A DNA stretch of 64,000 bases from DYJE01 sp041660385 (lineage in GTDB: Bacteria > Desulfobacterota > Desulfobacteria > Desulfobacterales > Desulfolunaceae): assembly GCA_041660385.1 (NCBI GenBank), contig JBAZWJ010000019.1, positions 24,308-88,307 of the forward strand, written 5' to 3'. Of the stretch, positions 51,759 to 60,832 are shown piece by piece. The translations under genes were made by a program, and so were the position numbers. The notes beneath the pieces were generated by a model. That model saw only the letters and a list, made by a program, of their open reading frames with translations. It did not search any database and was not told where the DNA came from. How positions within the stretch are numbered: the stretch's first letter is position 1; the number at the start of each line of letters is the position of its first letter.

Positions 51759-52246
51759 CCCCAACTCCTTATCACATGAAAAATAAACCTGGAAATCCCG
51801 CCGCCGACAGCGCCTGACAGCCAAGCCATATCCTTCCGGGCAAAAAAATCTGAAAAATCCTTAAGTAAGCCGTTGTATTTTGGCTGAAGAAGTCAATACC
51901 GTTGATTAGCAGTTTAAACTGTCTCATACGATGGCTAAACTGTCAATTCCTGACTTGGAATCGGGCAGGTTCAATAATTTTCATTGAACTCATAAAGGAA
52001 CATACTCTATATTTTAAGATCATATAGAATGATTTGTTGCACACCCAAAACAGCTGCACACTGTAGGATGGGTGGAGCTTTAGCGTAACCCATCACGCAT
52101 ATCCAATAAAGATGGCGTCGTTAAAAGTCCCATAAGCGGCGTTATAGTGTTTGGCCAGACGTTCGACATATTACATGTATGCCTTGCCTATGGGCCTTTT
52201 TCCATAGCCACCAGGCAACTTTTTACGAGTTCATCAATAAATCACA
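51759..52246. other. intergenic region before the RAYT gene
   Basis: A 488-bp gap. It has AT-rich sequence to about 52060, then a GTAGGATGGGT inverted repeat (listed separately) and about 150 bp before the transposase start. No gene is seen. Confidence 0.4.
52063..52096 (+). repeat. left REP flanking the RAYT transposase
   Basis: The sequence gtaggatgggtggagcttta, then gcgtaacccatcac. It folds on itself (gatgggt/acccatc) and is the near-complement of 52826-52859. Confidence 0.9.
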
Positions 52247-52786
52247 ATGGACAAAAATATGACCCATTATCGAAGAATCCGAATGGAAGGTGGCACCTAT
52301 TTTTTCACAGTGGTTATTGCCAACCGGCGTCTTGATCAGTTGGTCCGGCATATCGACCTTATCAAGAAATCACTGCGCGAAGAGAAAGAGCAAACTCCTT
52401 TTGTCACCCTCGGTTTTGTGGTGTTGCCCGATCACATCCATGCTTTATGGCGTTTACCGGAAGGTGATACGGATTATTCAAACAGGTGGCGAAGGATCAA
52501 AGCACGATTTTCAAAATTTTTGCCTCCAGATGAATCCGTTTCTATGAGCCGGAAATCGAAAGGCGAACGCGGTATTTGGCAGAGGCGTTTCTGGGAACAT
52601 GCGATTCAAAATGATAAGGATCTTCACCGTCATCTGGATTATATTCATTACAATCCTGTCAAACATGGGTTAGTGAAACATGCCGCCGATTGGCCTCATA
52701 GCACGTTTCATGCGTATGTGGAGCGGGGAAAATACAACAGAGATTGGGGGCGGGGAGTTGATATTGACGGAGAGTTTGGGGAGTGA
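52247..52786 (+). CDS. REP-associated tyrosine transposase (RAYT, IS200-like Y1)
   Basis: A protein of about 179 residues. It has GGTYFFTVVIANRRLD at the N-terminus, the HUH-type metal motif seen as LPDHIHALW (His63, His65), and HLDYIHYNPVKHGLV near residue 130 containing the candidate catalytic Tyr. This is the TnpA-REP family, which processes single-stranded REP hairpins. The true start may be ATG 52259, since no clear ribosome-binding site precedes either codon. It is flanked by inverted copies of a REP-like repeat. Confidence 0.9.
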   Translation: MDKNMTHYRRIRMEGGTYFFTVVIANRRLDQLVRHIDLIKKSLREEKEQTPFVTLGFVVLPDHIHALWRLPEGDTDYSNRWRRIKARFSKFLPPDESVSMSRKSKGERGIWQRRFWEHAIQNDKDLHRHLDYIHYNPVKHGLVKHAADWPHSTFHAYVERGKYNRDWGRGVDIDGEFGE

Positions 52787-52825
52787 CCGATAGGGGGAAT
52801 GTATTTGCGAACGGCGCTATTGTTC

Positions 52826-52859
52826 GTGATGGATTACGCTTTGGCTCCACCCATCCTAC
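52826..52859 (-). repeat. right REP flanking the RAYT transposase
   Basis: The sequence gtgatggattacgctttggc, then tccacccatcctac. Its reverse complement matches the left REP at nearly all positions. Confidence 0.9.
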
Positions 52860-52875
52860 GCTGCCTGCGAACGTT

Positions 52876-52896
52876 GTAGGATGGGTGCAACCCATC
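52876..52896 (+). repeat. extra half-REP after the RAYT gene
   Basis: The segments gtaggatgggt and gcaacccatc form a short hairpin with the same head as the flanking REPs. Confidence 0.75.
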
Positions 52897-52989
52897 TGGA
52901 TAACACAAATCCCTTTGCCTTTTATATTGACTTGACCTTGGTCATGGTTTTAAAACACGGATCAAACAAAAGCGGCAAAAAAGGAAACC

Positions 52990-55900
52990 ATGACGTTCAT
53001 TGCGGATCTTCACATACATTCCAAATATTCACGGGCCACGGCAAAAAACCTGGACCTTGAGAACCTTTACTTGGAAGCGCGTAAAAAAGGAATCACCGTT
53101 CTTGCAACCGGAGATTCCACTCATCCTGTCTGGTTTTCTGAATTAAAAGAAAAGCTCGTACCGGCGGAAGACGGGCTTTTCAGGCTGGTGGCGGATATTG
53201 AAGCCCGCCTTGAAAAAAGCCTCAAACCGTCGTGCAAAGGCGAGGTCCGCTTCATTCTTTCTTCCGAAATCAGCTCCATTTATAAAAAGAACGACCGAAC
53301 CCGCAAGAATCACAATCTGGTTTATTTTGCCGATTTCGATTCGGCTGAACGGTTTAACCATAAACTGGCGGCTATCGGCAATATCGCCTCGGACGGTCGT
53401 CCCATCCTGGGTCTTGACGCCCGGAACCTCCTTGAAATTCTTCTTGAAACCGATGATCAGGCGTTCATGGTTCCGGCTCACATCTGGACACCGTGGTTTT
53501 CATTGCTGGGATCACGGTCCGGTTTCGACACCGTCACCGAGTGTTTCGGTGATTTAAGTTCCGAAATTTTCGCCGTGGAAACAGGGCTTTCTTCGGACCC
53601 GCCCATGAACCACCGGGTGAGCTTTCTCGACCGATTCACCCTGATCTCCAATTCAGACGCCCATTCTCCGGCCAAGCTGGGGCGGGAAGCTAATATCTTC
53701 GGCACAGCCCTGTCGTTTTCGGAAATGAAACACGCCCTTAAAAACAAAGGATCAGGCGGTTTTCTCGGCACGTTGGAATTTTTCCCTGAAGAAGGAAAAT
53801 ACCACCACGACGGCCACCGGAAATGCCAGGTCAACATGAGCCCCGAACAATCGGTCCGGGCCAAGGGTTTATGCCCCCAATGCGGCAACCCGCTCACCCT
53901 GGGCGTAAACTACCGCGTTCTCCAGCTGGCGGACAGACCTGAAGGGGAAAAACCAGCCATTCATCATCCTTTCCAAAGCATCATCCCGTTTGACGAAGTG
54001 CTATCGGAAATCACGGGATGCGGTACCCAGAGCAAACGGGTGAAAGAACTTAGGGAAACGGTTCTAACAAAACTGGGGCCAGAACTTTCCATCCTCACCG
54101 ACATGTCCATTGCCGATATCGAAACAGCGAAAATTCCTCTGCTCGCCGAGGCGATTCAGCGAATCAGAAACCATTCCCTCCACATCCAGCCCGGCTACGA
54201 CGGGGACTTCGGCGTGATTAAAATTTTCACCGAAGATGAAAAGGAAGAACTGCTGGGCCAGAGCATGATGTTTTCCTTTCTTGACCCGGATCTGGCCAAA
54301 GAAGGCTATGTGAAAGCGGGAACCATCAAGGGTCGGGGCATGGTTCCCCAGGCCGAACGGAAGGAAACCGAAAATCGCCAACATGGATCGGGAGCTTTGA
54401 ACCCGCTTCAGGAACAGGCCGTGAACCATCCGAACGGGCCGCTTCTCATCGTGGCCGGTCCCGGAACCGGTAAAACCCATACCCTGACCCGCCGGATTGC
54501 CCATCTGATTCTGGAAAAGCAGGTTCAACCGGAACATATTCTGGCCATCACCTTTACTTCCAGAGCCGCAGGTGAAATGAATGTGCGGCTGAAAAAACAT
54601 CTGCCCGGAAAAAAGACGCTCCCCATGGCCGCCACCATCCATTCGTTCTGCCAGACTCTTTTGAGAGACATTCCGGGAGAAACAGCGCATTTCAACCTTG
54701 TTGACGATAACGTGAAAGCCGACCTGATCCGAAACGCCCTTGAAAAAGACGGTGAAAAAGCGGTCAAATCGCTGGTCAAAAAAGCGTCTGAAATCATCGA
54801 ACGGGCCAAGCAGAATCTGCTCGGGCCTTTTGACGATCTGACTGAACTCAGCCGGGAATCAGGAATTAGCGCTAAGCGCCTCGCCGAGGTTTACAGCGAT
54901 TACCAGGCCCGTCTCGCAGCAGAAAAATTCATGGATTTCGATGATCTGATTTTTGCCGCAGTGCAGCACCTTGAATCAAACCACGATTTCCGCGAGGCCA
55001 TCAGATCCCGTTTTCCTTATGTTTTCGTGGACGAATACCAGGATCTGAACCACGGACAGTACCGCCTGATAAGATCCCTTGCCCCGGATGCGTCAAATAT
55101 CTGCGTCATCGGAGACCCGGATCAGGCCATTTACGGTTTCAGAGGATCGGACAGCGGGTATTTCAACCGCTTCAAAAGCGATTACCCCACCGCCACCGTG
55201 GTCCGCCTCACCCGGAATTACCGTTCGGCTGAAAACATCCTGGCGGCCTCCGGCCAGATGATTGAGGCTGGCTCTTCCGGCAGCGGGTTTGTCCGCTCAA
55301 AGCTCTGGTCCGGCATTGAGGACAGGGCTTCCATTACGGTGCTTGAAAATCCCATGGAAAAATCCGAAGCTGTGGCCATCGGCAAACGCATCGAGCAGAT
55401 GATGGGAGGCACGGGTTTTCATTCCCTGGATTTCCAGACCAAAACCATGCTGGGGGACGAAAACCTGAGTTTCGCGGATTTTGCCATCCTCACCCGCACC
55501 GCATCACAGGGTCGGTTGATCTGTGAGATGCTTGAAAAAGGGGGTATAGCCTGCCGTCATGTGAACCGGGATCACTTTCTTTCAACCCCGCCTGTGGCAG
55601 CGCTCCTTGCTTTGCTGAAAAAAACCTGCGGCTTGCCCGGATCGTCCGTTGACGCAAGGGTTGTCCAGTCCTTTCTCAAGGCTCAGGACGAATCCCCGGA
55701 AGCGCTTGAAGAACAGCTTAAAAAATTCACAGGTCTCGCCGTAACTGCCCAAATTGAAAAAAGCCTTGTTCTTGTGCCGGAACTGGCCAAGGCCTTTGAA
55801 AACAAAAAAAGACGGTCTACCCTCAAGCAGTTGCTATCCATGGCCAAACCCTTTGGCCACGACACAGCGGATTTCCTCAAAACCCTTTACCTGTCAAGCG

Positions 55901-56265
55901 ATCAGGATCTCTACGACCTCCATGCCGAGTCCGTCACGGTGATGACCATGCACGCCGCCAAAGGTCTGGAGTTCAAAGTGGTGTTCGTGGCAGGCTGCGA
56001 AACAGGCATGATTCCCCATGCGAGAGACGGAGAACACTGCGATGACATTGACGAAGAGCGCCGTCTGTTCTTTGTCGCCATGACCCGGGCCAGGGATTTT
56101 CTTTTTCTTTCCTTTTCAAAAGCCCGGACACGTTTTGGAAAAACAAATCCCTCAGACCTATCGCCCTTTGTCGCCGATGTGGACAGAAAGCTTTTACGGT
56201 TCGAAGTCTCAGGTTTTTCAACCCTTGAAAAGCAGAAAAAGCCGGTTCAGTTGACGTTGTTTTAA
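52990..56265 (+). CDS. endonuclease Q-like (PHP) fused to UvrD/Rep-type helicase
   Basis: A 1091-residue fusion. Residues of about 1-435 match endonuclease Q: PHP motifs ADLHIHSKYSRATAKNLD, TGDSTHP near 42, SEIS near 92, PAHIWTPWFS near 162 and SNSDAHSPAKLGREAN near 220. A zinc-finger-like stretch CPQCGNPLTLGVNYRV follows (about 295-310), then PGYDGDFGVIKIF near 401. From about 470 it is an SF1A helicase: Walker A AGPGTGKT (489-496), FVDEYQDLN, GDPDQAIYGFRGS, LTRNYRS, TMHAAKGLEF and FFVAMTRAR. EndoQ nicks 5' of deaminated bases; the helicase could unwind from the nick. The protein is cytosolic and monocistronic. Confidence 0.9.
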   Translation: MTFIADLHIHSKYSRATAKNLDLENLYLEARKKGITVLATGDSTHPVWFSELKEKLVPAEDGLFRLVADIEARLEKSLKPSCKGEVRFILSSEISSIYKKNDRTRKNHNLVYFADFDSAERFNHKLAAIGNIASDGRPILGLDARNLLEILLETDDQAFMVPAHIWTPWFSLLGSRSGFDTVTECFGDLSSEIFAVETGLSSDPPMNHRVSFLDRFTLISNSDAHSPAKLGREANIFGTALSFSEMKHALKNKGSGGFLGTLEFFPEEGKYHHDGHRKCQVNMSPEQSVRAKGLCPQCGNPLTLGVNYRVLQLADRPEGEKPAIHHPFQSIIPFDEVLSEITGCGTQSKRVKELRETVLTKLGPELSILTDMSIADIETAKIPLLAEAIQRIRNHSLHIQPGYDGDFGVIKIFTEDEKEELLGQSMMFSFLDPDLAKEGYVKAGTIKGRGMVPQAERKETENRQHGSGALNPLQEQAVNHPNGPLLIVAGPGTGKTHTLTRRIAHLILEKQVQPEHILAITFTSRAAGEMNVRLKKHLPGKKTLPMAATIHSFCQTLLRDIPGETAHFNLVDDNVKADLIRNALEKDGEKAVKSLVKKASEIIERAKQNLLGPFDDLTELSRESGISAKRLAEVYSDYQARLAAEKFMDFDDLIFAAVQHLESNHDFREAIRSRFPYVFVDEYQDLNHGQYRLIRSLAPDASNICVIGDPDQAIYGFRGSDSGYFNRFKSDYPTATVVRLTRNYRSAENILAASGQMIEAGSSGSGFVRSKLWSGIEDRASITVLENPMEKSEAVAIGKRIEQMMGGTGFHSLDFQTKTMLGDENLSFADFAILTRTASQGRLICEMLEKGGIACRHVNRDHFLSTPPVAALLALLKKTCGLPGSSVDARVVQSFLKAQDESPEALEEQLKKFTGLAVTAQIEKSLVLVPELAKAFENKKRRSTLKQLLSMAKPFGHDTADFLKTLYLSSDQDLYDLHAESVTVMTMHAAKGLEFKVVFVAGCETGMIPHARDGEHCDDIDEERRLFFVAMTRARDFLFLSFSKARTRFGKTNPSDLSPFVADVDRKLLRFEVSGFSTLEKQKKPVQLTLF

Positions 56266-56319
56266 AGCTGGGGGCAGTCGAATATATGCTTAAAAGGGCA
56301 TTACCAGATGAAAAATAGG

Positions 56320-56703
56320 TTACTTCGTGAATCGCTCAGGCAGAATTTCAACCCAGTAGCCGTCCGGGTCCTGAATAAAGTAGATGCCCATGGCCTTGTT
56401 TTCCCAGATGGTGCAACCCATGGCCTTGTGTTTTTCCAGTGCTTTGTCAAAATCCGGGGTGGTCATGGCCAGATGGATTTCATTGTCACCCAGGTTGTAG
56501 GGTTCGGTCCGTGCCTTGAGCCAGGTCAGTTCCAGTTTGTGCACGTTTTCACCATCTCCCAGATACACGATTTTAAAACTTCCGTCCGGCGCGTCGATGG
56601 TTCCCGTCACAGAAAGCCCCAGGGCATCCCGATAAAATGCCAGACTTTTATCCAGATTAAAAACATTGATGTTGGTGTGGGCCCAGTTGAATGTGGTCAT
56701 CAT
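56320..56703 (-). CDS. VOC family protein (glyoxalase I-like)
   Basis: A 127-residue protein with one vicinal-oxygen-chelate domain. It has WAHTNINVFNLDKSLAFYRD with a metal-ligand His, KLELT in the middle, and IYFIQDPDGYWVEILPE with the last Glu ligand. This is close to lactoylglutathione lyase, which converts the methylglyoxal-glutathione adduct. Dependence on glutathione in this organism is uncertain, so only the fold and likely lyase class are claimed. An AAGGAG-type site lies before the start. Confidence 0.82.
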   Translation of the reverse strand: MMTTFNWAHTNINVFNLDKSLAFYRDALGLSVTGTIDAPDGSFKIVYLGDGENVHKLELTWLKARTEPYNLGDNEIHLAMTTPDFDKALEKHKAMGCTIWENKAMGIYFIQDPDGYWVEILPERFTK

Positions 56704-56812
56704 GGTTCTCCTTAAAGTTAGTGTATGTGTTTCTTTTTACACCATCGCTTCATGAATTAAAACCCCATGTTGACCATGAATTCCACGAATCTGATTATTC
56801 GTTTCAGGTTTC

Positions 56813-56841
56813 TTGACATGAACGTGAGATTCGGGTAAAGA
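56813..56841 (+). promoter_or_regulatory. sigma70-type promoter of the pab genes
   Basis: A perfect TTGACA and a TAAAGA box are separated by 17 bp. It points toward pabA, about 140 bp downstream. Confidence 0.6.
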
Positions 56842-56909
56842 TTTTTAAAATTTCAGTAACACCGGAGACTTGCTTCCGATTAATGCTTTCCTGAGTTATG
56901 TTATAGGCA

Positions 56910-56948
56910 AACGCCACCCAGACTCTGTTCGGGTGGCGTTTCTCTTTT
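56910..56948 (+). terminator. leader terminator upstream of pabA (possible attenuator)
   Basis: The stem aacgccaccc / gggtggcgtt (10 bp, 11-nt loop) is followed by tctctttt. It lies between the promoter at 56813 and the pabA start at 56980, with no gene ending here on this strand. Transcription must pass it to reach pabA, so it may act as an attenuator. Confidence 0.7.
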
Positions 56949-56979
56949 ATCCGATGATTTTTCGATAAGGACCTGTGGC

Positions 56980-57591
56980 ATGGCATCACTTCTTGTTATC
57001 GACAATTACGATTCGTTTACATTCAATCTTGTTCAGATGTTCAGAATGTATGATCTTTCAGTCAAGGTATTTCGGAGTGACAAGCTGTCGATCAGGCAGG
57101 CGGAAATCCTGGATCCGGACTACGTCCTTGTGAGTCCCGGCCCGAAAGATCCGGCCCATGCCGGGATCTCCATTCCCATCATCAAAACATTTCTGGGGAA
57201 AAAACCTGTGCTGGGGGTCTGCCTGGGGATGCAGTGCATCAACGAGGCTTTTGGCGGTGTGACACAGCGTGCACCTTTGCCGGTTCATGGAAAAACAAAC
57301 GCCGTGACCCACGACGGAGGCGGACTTTTCAAAGGAATCCCTTCTCCCTTCAAGGTGGCCCGTTACCATTCTCTGATGATTGTTCCGCCAGAACATCAGG
57401 ATGAGTTTCGTATCAACGCTGTTTGCGATGGGGATGTGATCATGGGTCTCTCCCATAAATCCTTTCCCCTTTTCGGGGTTCAGTTTCACCCGGAAAGTTT
57501 CCTGACTGAATTCGGATTTAAAATCATTGAAAATTTTCTTGATCACGGCCCCCTTGCAGGCTCATATCAGCCTGTTCAAGGCTGGCGTTAA
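56980..57591 (+). CDS. pabA: aminodeoxychorismate/anthranilate synthase glutamine amidotransferase subunit
   Basis: A 203-residue class I amidotransferase. The catalytic Cys is in VLGVCLGMQCINEAFG, and the His-Glu pair is in FGVQFHPESFLTE. It starts LLVIDNYDSFTFNLVQMF, typical of PabA/TrpG. It releases ammonia from glutamine for the chorismate-using partner. The next gene, 24 bp downstream, is a PabB-PabC fusion, so folate (pABA) synthesis is the likely role; in some bacteria the subunit also serves tryptophan synthesis. Confidence 0.93.
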   Translation: MASLLVIDNYDSFTFNLVQMFRMYDLSVKVFRSDKLSIRQAEILDPDYVLVSPGPKDPAHAGISIPIIKTFLGKKPVLGVCLGMQCINEAFGGVTQRAPLPVHGKTNAVTHDGGGLFKGIPSPFKVARYHSLMIVPPEHQDEFRINAVCDGDVIMGLSHKSFPLFGVQFHPESFLTEFGFKIIENFLDHGPLAGSYQPVQGWR

Positions 57592-57615
57592 AATTTATCG
57601 GAGGAACACCAGCCC

Positions 57616-59850
57616 ATGAACGTTTTAACCCGTCTGGGAAAAATCATTGGTTTCCATCAGGAAGAGATGGTGCTTGCCGAACCCTTTATTGATGTGGCGG
57701 CCCGGTTCGCCGATGATCCAGGAACAGTGTGCCTTTTAAGCGGGGGTGAACTGGACTGTGCCCGGTACCATATTCTGGGAATCCAGCCTTTTCTCACCTT
57801 CAAAGGTCGGGGAAATGGCATGGAGATCAGCTCCGGGGAAAATATTGAGCGGTTTTCCGCAGACCCACTGGACTCGCTCCGGCAGATTCTCCAGCATTTA
57901 ACCGACCCTGATGTTTCATATCCTCCGCCGTTTTCATCCGGGCTCATGGGTTATCTGGCATACGATCTCAAGGATGCCATCGAAGACCTGCCGAGAACAT
58001 CTCTGGATGATCTCGGCCTTCCATCCATCTGGTTCTGCGCACCCTCCATCGTTCTCGTTCACGACAGGCATGAATCAAAAACCACGATTTTCATTCCTGT
58101 TCATGAAAAGGGTGAGCCTGAATCAACCCAGGAGTCTCTGATCTGGTTCAACGAACGGATGGCAGAAAAACCACCCGTCGATCGAGGTTTTTCAGGAGAC
58201 GGAAAAGGCTTCAAATCCAATTTCGACCGGGCCACGTACATGGATGCCATCGACAATGTCAGGGAATTCATCAAGGCCGGTGATATCTATCAGGTGAACA
58301 TGTCCCAGCGTTTCCACATGGGATTCCAGGGCGACCCGTTCAGTTTGTTCAAAACCCTTTTCAAAAGGAATCCGGCTCCTTTTTTCGCCTATGTTCATGC
58401 CGGTGATCACCATATCGTTTCAACATCACCTGAACGGTTTATCCTGAGGAACGGAAGCTATGTTGAAACACGACCCATCAAGGGCACGCGGCCCAGGGGA
58501 AAGACACCTGAAGATGACGCCAGGCTGAAATGCGAATTATCCCAGAGCAGAAAAGACGATGCCGAATTGTCCATGATTGTGGACTTGATGCGAAACGATC
58601 TGGGCAAGGTGTGCAAAGGTGGCGGGGTGAGGGTCATGGAGCACAAACGGGTGGAAGCCTATACCAATGTTTTCCACTTGATTTCCATTGTGGATGGAGA
58701 ACTGGACGATAACAAAGACTGCGTGGACATCATCAGAGCCACTTTTCCCGGCGGGTCCATCACAGGATGCCCCAAAATACGAAGCATGGAAATCATCGAC
58801 GAGCTTGAAACGCGGCGGCGTCATCTTTACACCGGTTCCATCGGTTACATCGGTTTTGGCGGAACCATGGATCTTTCCATCGCCATCAGGACAGCCACGA
58901 TCCTGAACGACCGCATGGTGTTTTCCGTGGGAGGCGGTGTGGTTTACGACTCGGACCCGGCTGATGAGTACGAAGAAACCCTTCACAAGGGTCGGACCCT
59001 TTTCGATGCGTTCAGCGGATCTCCCGGAGAAAAGGAAGATGCCACTTTTGCATGGATGAACGGATGTGTGAAATCTTTGGACGAGCTGGCATTTCCCATA
59101 GCGTCACAAGCTGTCCAGTACGGACACGGTTTTTTTGAAACCATCCGGGTGGACCATGGCCGCATTCTTTTTCTCGACGACCATCTTCAAAGGCTTTCAT
59201 CATCCTTTGCGATTTTTTTCGCAAAGGAATTCCCGGATCTGTCTTTTGACGAAATCATCCGACAGGTGGTGGGATTCAACCAGCTTCAGGACAAAATCGC
59301 TGCGGTCAAAATCATGATTGGCAAGGGAACAAGGGATGCAGCCCCTTTTGACGATAACGTGGTGGTCATGGCCAGACCCTACACCCACCGCTTAATCGCA
59401 TTGAACAAGAATGGGCTCGACCTTGTTATCTCTGAAAATCCCCGACAGACGCCCATCGCCGCCCATAAATCCATGAATTACCAGTATTATCTCCAGGAAG
59501 GACTCCGGGCAAAAGAAATGGGATTTGATGAAGCATTGATCCTCAACACCGACGGCAGTGTTTCAGAAACAAACACGGCCAACATTCTATTTATAAAAGG
59601 GAAAACCCTTGTTTGCCCTGCTTCGGATCATGCGCTTCCGGGGGTCATGGAAAAAAACGTAAAATCACTCTTTGTTTCATGGGGTTATGATGTATATGAG
59701 CAGAAGGTTATGCCGTCGCAAATTTGCCAGTGGGATATGGTTTTTCTCTCCAACTCTCTCATGGGAGCCGTCCCGGTTTCATCCATTGCAGGAACGGCTT
59801 TGAATGATGCCTCTCCGATTTGCAACGAAATCAACGCAAGACTTCTATAA
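57616..59850 (+). CDS. aminodeoxychorismate synthase component I / 4-amino-4-deoxychorismate lyase fusion
   Basis: A 744-residue fusion. The N-terminal part (about 1-470) is chorismate-binding PabB: AGDIYQVNMSQRFHMGF, ETRPIKGTRPRG, LSMIVDLMRNDLG, FPGGSITGCPKIRSMEI and IGYIGFGGTMDLSIAIRT. The C-terminal part (about 475-744) is a PLP-dependent class IV enzyme: HGFFETIRVD, the PLP lysine in AHKSMNYQYY, LNTDGSVSETNTANILFI and PGVMEKNV. With PabA it makes aminodeoxychorismate and then splits off pyruvate to give p-aminobenzoate for folate. It is encoded directly after pabA. Confidence 0.93.
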   Translation: MNVLTRLGKIIGFHQEEMVLAEPFIDVAARFADDPGTVCLLSGGELDCARYHILGIQPFLTFKGRGNGMEISSGENIERFSADPLDSLRQILQHLTDPDVSYPPPFSSGLMGYLAYDLKDAIEDLPRTSLDDLGLPSIWFCAPSIVLVHDRHESKTTIFIPVHEKGEPESTQESLIWFNERMAEKPPVDRGFSGDGKGFKSNFDRATYMDAIDNVREFIKAGDIYQVNMSQRFHMGFQGDPFSLFKTLFKRNPAPFFAYVHAGDHHIVSTSPERFILRNGSYVETRPIKGTRPRGKTPEDDARLKCELSQSRKDDAELSMIVDLMRNDLGKVCKGGGVRVMEHKRVEAYTNVFHLISIVDGELDDNKDCVDIIRATFPGGSITGCPKIRSMEIIDELETRRRHLYTGSIGYIGFGGTMDLSIAIRTATILNDRMVFSVGGGVVYDSDPADEYEETLHKGRTLFDAFSGSPGEKEDATFAWMNGCVKSLDELAFPIASQAVQYGHGFFETIRVDHGRILFLDDHLQRLSSSFAIFFAKEFPDLSFDEIIRQVVGFNQLQDKIAAVKIMIGKGTRDAAPFDDNVVVMARPYTHRLIALNKNGLDLVISENPRQTPIAAHKSMNYQYYLQEGLRAKEMGFDEALILNTDGSVSETNTANILFIKGKTLVCPASDHALPGVMEKNVKSLFVSWGYDVYEQKVMPSQICQWDMVFLSNSLMGAVPVSSIAGTALNDASPICNEINARLL

Positions 59851-59862
59851 GTCCCTAACAAA

Positions 59863-59900
59863 AAAAGTGGTTCAGCAACGCCTGCTGAACCACTTTTGGA
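59863..59900 (+). terminator. rho-independent terminator of the pab operon
   Basis: A 15-bp perfect stem (aaaagtggttcagca / tgctgaaccactttt) with a 5-nt loop begins 12 bp after the fusion gene. The A- and T-ends allow termination from either side. Confidence 0.9.
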
Positions 59901-60163
59901 CATCATGATTTGCCGTAAATAATCATACGCGCAGTCGAGATGCCTTGTCAGATGCTGTCTCTAACTTCCTTTTTATAAGTCCTTACCGTTAATTGGCTAT
60001 CTGAAACAGCCATGGTTTTTATTATATGTTGAAGAAGGACAGCACATAAGCTCTTATCTTTGGCTAAACTATATCATCAGTTTTTTCTTCGAATCAACAT
60101 GTCTCTAAGATCTTTTCACAAAACTATGTTCCGGTTTATAACTCATTATTATTTTTAAGAATA
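59901..60163. other. intergenic region
   Basis: An AT-rich gap between the pab terminator and the convergent TetR gene. No gene or strong structure is seen. Confidence 0.35.
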
Positions 60164-60832
60164 TTAATGAACATCCATGGGGGCATGGTTTTTTTTCTGA
60201 GATAATTCGTCAAACAATGGTGAAGCGACACCATACCTGAATATTTTGCAAAGCAGAGAGCTCAGACGATGAATGTGTTTCCCGATATCCTGCTTGCTCC
60301 GTCCCGGATAGTTTCTGAACGTCATAAGAATTCCGTTAAGAGACGCATACAACACATGGGAAAAAAGCCGGTTATCCGTGTGAATGCCCGCCTTTTCGAT
60401 GACAATATCGATTTTGTTCAACAGTGACCGTTGAACGGCGTTGTATTTTTTCAAAAGATCCGGGCTCATTTTCCCTTTGATCATCAGATAGCTCATCATC
60501 TGGAACGTGGATTCACTGTCCAGGAGATGGGTGACAAGAGCCGTAGAGAATGACTCTATGGTGAAATCCGCCTTATCTTCCATCAGCTTGTTCAGCCACT
60601 TTTCGATGGATCGCAGGTCTTTGATAAACGCTTCCACAAACAGATCTTCCCTGCTTGAGAAATACCTGTACATCGACGCCGGAGAAACACCCACTGCCGC
60701 TGCAATGTCTCTTACGCCAATTTCATCAAAGGGTTTTTTTTCGAAAAGATCGAGAGCCGCAGCAATGAGGATTTCTTTGCGGGCCTCCCGTTCTCCTTCC
60801 TTGAGCTGGGAAAATTTTGAATGTTCATCCAT
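60164..60832 (-). CDS. TetR/AcrR family transcriptional regulator
   Basis: A 222-residue regulator. The N-terminal helix-turn-helix (about 20-65) reads ILIAAALDLFEKKPFDEIGV, then RDIAAAVGVSPASMYRYF. The C-terminal helical domain binds an unknown ligand. No obvious target gene lies directly downstream; its own upstream region (511 bp, divergent to yhbY) would be the first place to look for an operator. Confidence 0.9.
   Translation of the reverse strand: MDEHSKFSQLKEGEREARKEILIAAALDLFEKKPFDEIGVRDIAAAVGVSPASMYRYFSSREDLFVEAFIKDLRSIEKWLNKLMEDKADFTIESFSTALVTHLLDSESTFQMMSYLMIKGKMSPDLLKKYNAVQRSLLNKIDIVIEKAGIHTDNRLFSHVLYASLNGILMTFRNYPGRSKQDIGKHIHRLSSLLCKIFRYGVASPLFDELSQKKNHAPMDVH

Noticed and set aside
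52147..52335. 62-codon frame overlapping the RAYT start
   Set aside because: Overlaps the well-supported transposase frame and has no family motif.
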